The notes under the pieces were generated by a model, which searched no databases, was not told the origin of the DNA, and saw nothing but the letters and a program-made list of their open reading frames with translations. This document shows, piece by piece, positions 63,923 through 64,000 of a stretch of DNA of 64,000 nt. This stretch comes from Chlorobiota bacterium (GTDB lineage Bacteria; Bacteroidota; Ignavibacteria; Kapaibacteriales; UBA961). Position 1 is the first letter of the stretch. The number at the start of each line of letters is the position of its first letter. The DNA lies in contig BJGZ01000001.1 in NCBI GenBank assembly GCA_014191195.1, positions 248,001-312,000 of the forward strand, in the 5' to 3' direction. The position numbers and the translations under genes are program-made.

Positions 63923-64000
63923 TAGGGTATTACTTTGTACTTTGGAATGAGTTTCCGAATAAATTTCTTCATTAGTAAGTGCAAACTTATCAATTTCTAA

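Overview
The window is about one-third G+C and reads as a bacterial chromosome from the FCB (Bacteroidota/Chlorobiota) side of the tree. The reasons are four secreted proteins ending in type-A sorting domains of the type IX secretion system (T9SS), a TonB-dependent receptor with a carboxypeptidase-regulatory-like N-terminus, a DUF5522 protein, a zapA-rny gene pair, and promoter-like motifs of the TTTG-N19-TAnnTTTG kind known from Bacteroidota. A deep lineage such as Kapaibacteria or Ignavibacteria seems more likely than a classical Bacteroides, but this is inference. No phage, insertion sequence, CRISPR array or recognisable defence island is visible; most of the window is housekeeping and cell-envelope DNA.

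Layout. 1-7.3 kb: an arsenate-resistance pair (acr3 cut by the window edge, arsC), an ATP-grasp ligase, a photolyase-like protein, initiator tRNA, a secreted helical protein with a DUF1460 amidase, and an LCP-family protein with a MazG-like pyrophosphohydrolase. 7.5-12 kb: two tandem Omp28-like T9SS cargo proteins. 12.1-18.7 kb: nuoE, an apparently catalytically dead rhomboid, zapA, a 6S-like RNA, rny, a thiolase, an N-terminally extended coaD and ldcA. 18.7-25.4 kb: a squalene/phytoene synthase-family gene, a TonB-dependent receptor, DUF5522, a DMT transporter, ymdB and a flavin reductase. 25.8-31.6 kb: a 1.9-kilo-residue surface protein. 31.7-41.2 kb: transaldolase, a thioredoxin-fold protein, paaD, an unknown membrane protein, lysine 6-transaminase, rseP, a divergent phosphofructokinase, paaG and carA. 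41.5-51.9 kb: a third Omp28-like T9SS protein, a GT39-like membrane protein, an M50 protease, gpsA-plsY, a half-length ClpB, ccmB and a cation diffusion facilitator. 52-64 kb: pckA, a two-component system, an NTF2-like protein, prs-rplY, tRNA-Gln, xseA, an aminotransferase with a DUF58 gene, and an ECF sigma/anti-sigma/TlpA operon.

How the genes fit together. Central carbon metabolism is represented by pfkA, transaldolase, pckA, thiolase and prs. Envelope synthesis is represented by gpsA-plsY, LCP, ldcA and the Ala-Ala-ligase-like gene. Extracellular protein export is represented by four T9SS cargoes, three of which carry a thioredoxin-like CxxC near the mature N-terminus. The items I judge most worth a second look are the 6S-like RNA between zapA and rny, whose long closing stem can be drawn by hand; a ClpB that begins at the M-domain and lacks the N-domain and first ATPase; the sigma/anti-sigma/TlpA operon, whose anti-sigma factor has only two cysteines, both predicted outside the membrane; and an unexplained, relatively G+C-rich, structured 474-bp gap before the lysine 6-transaminase gene.
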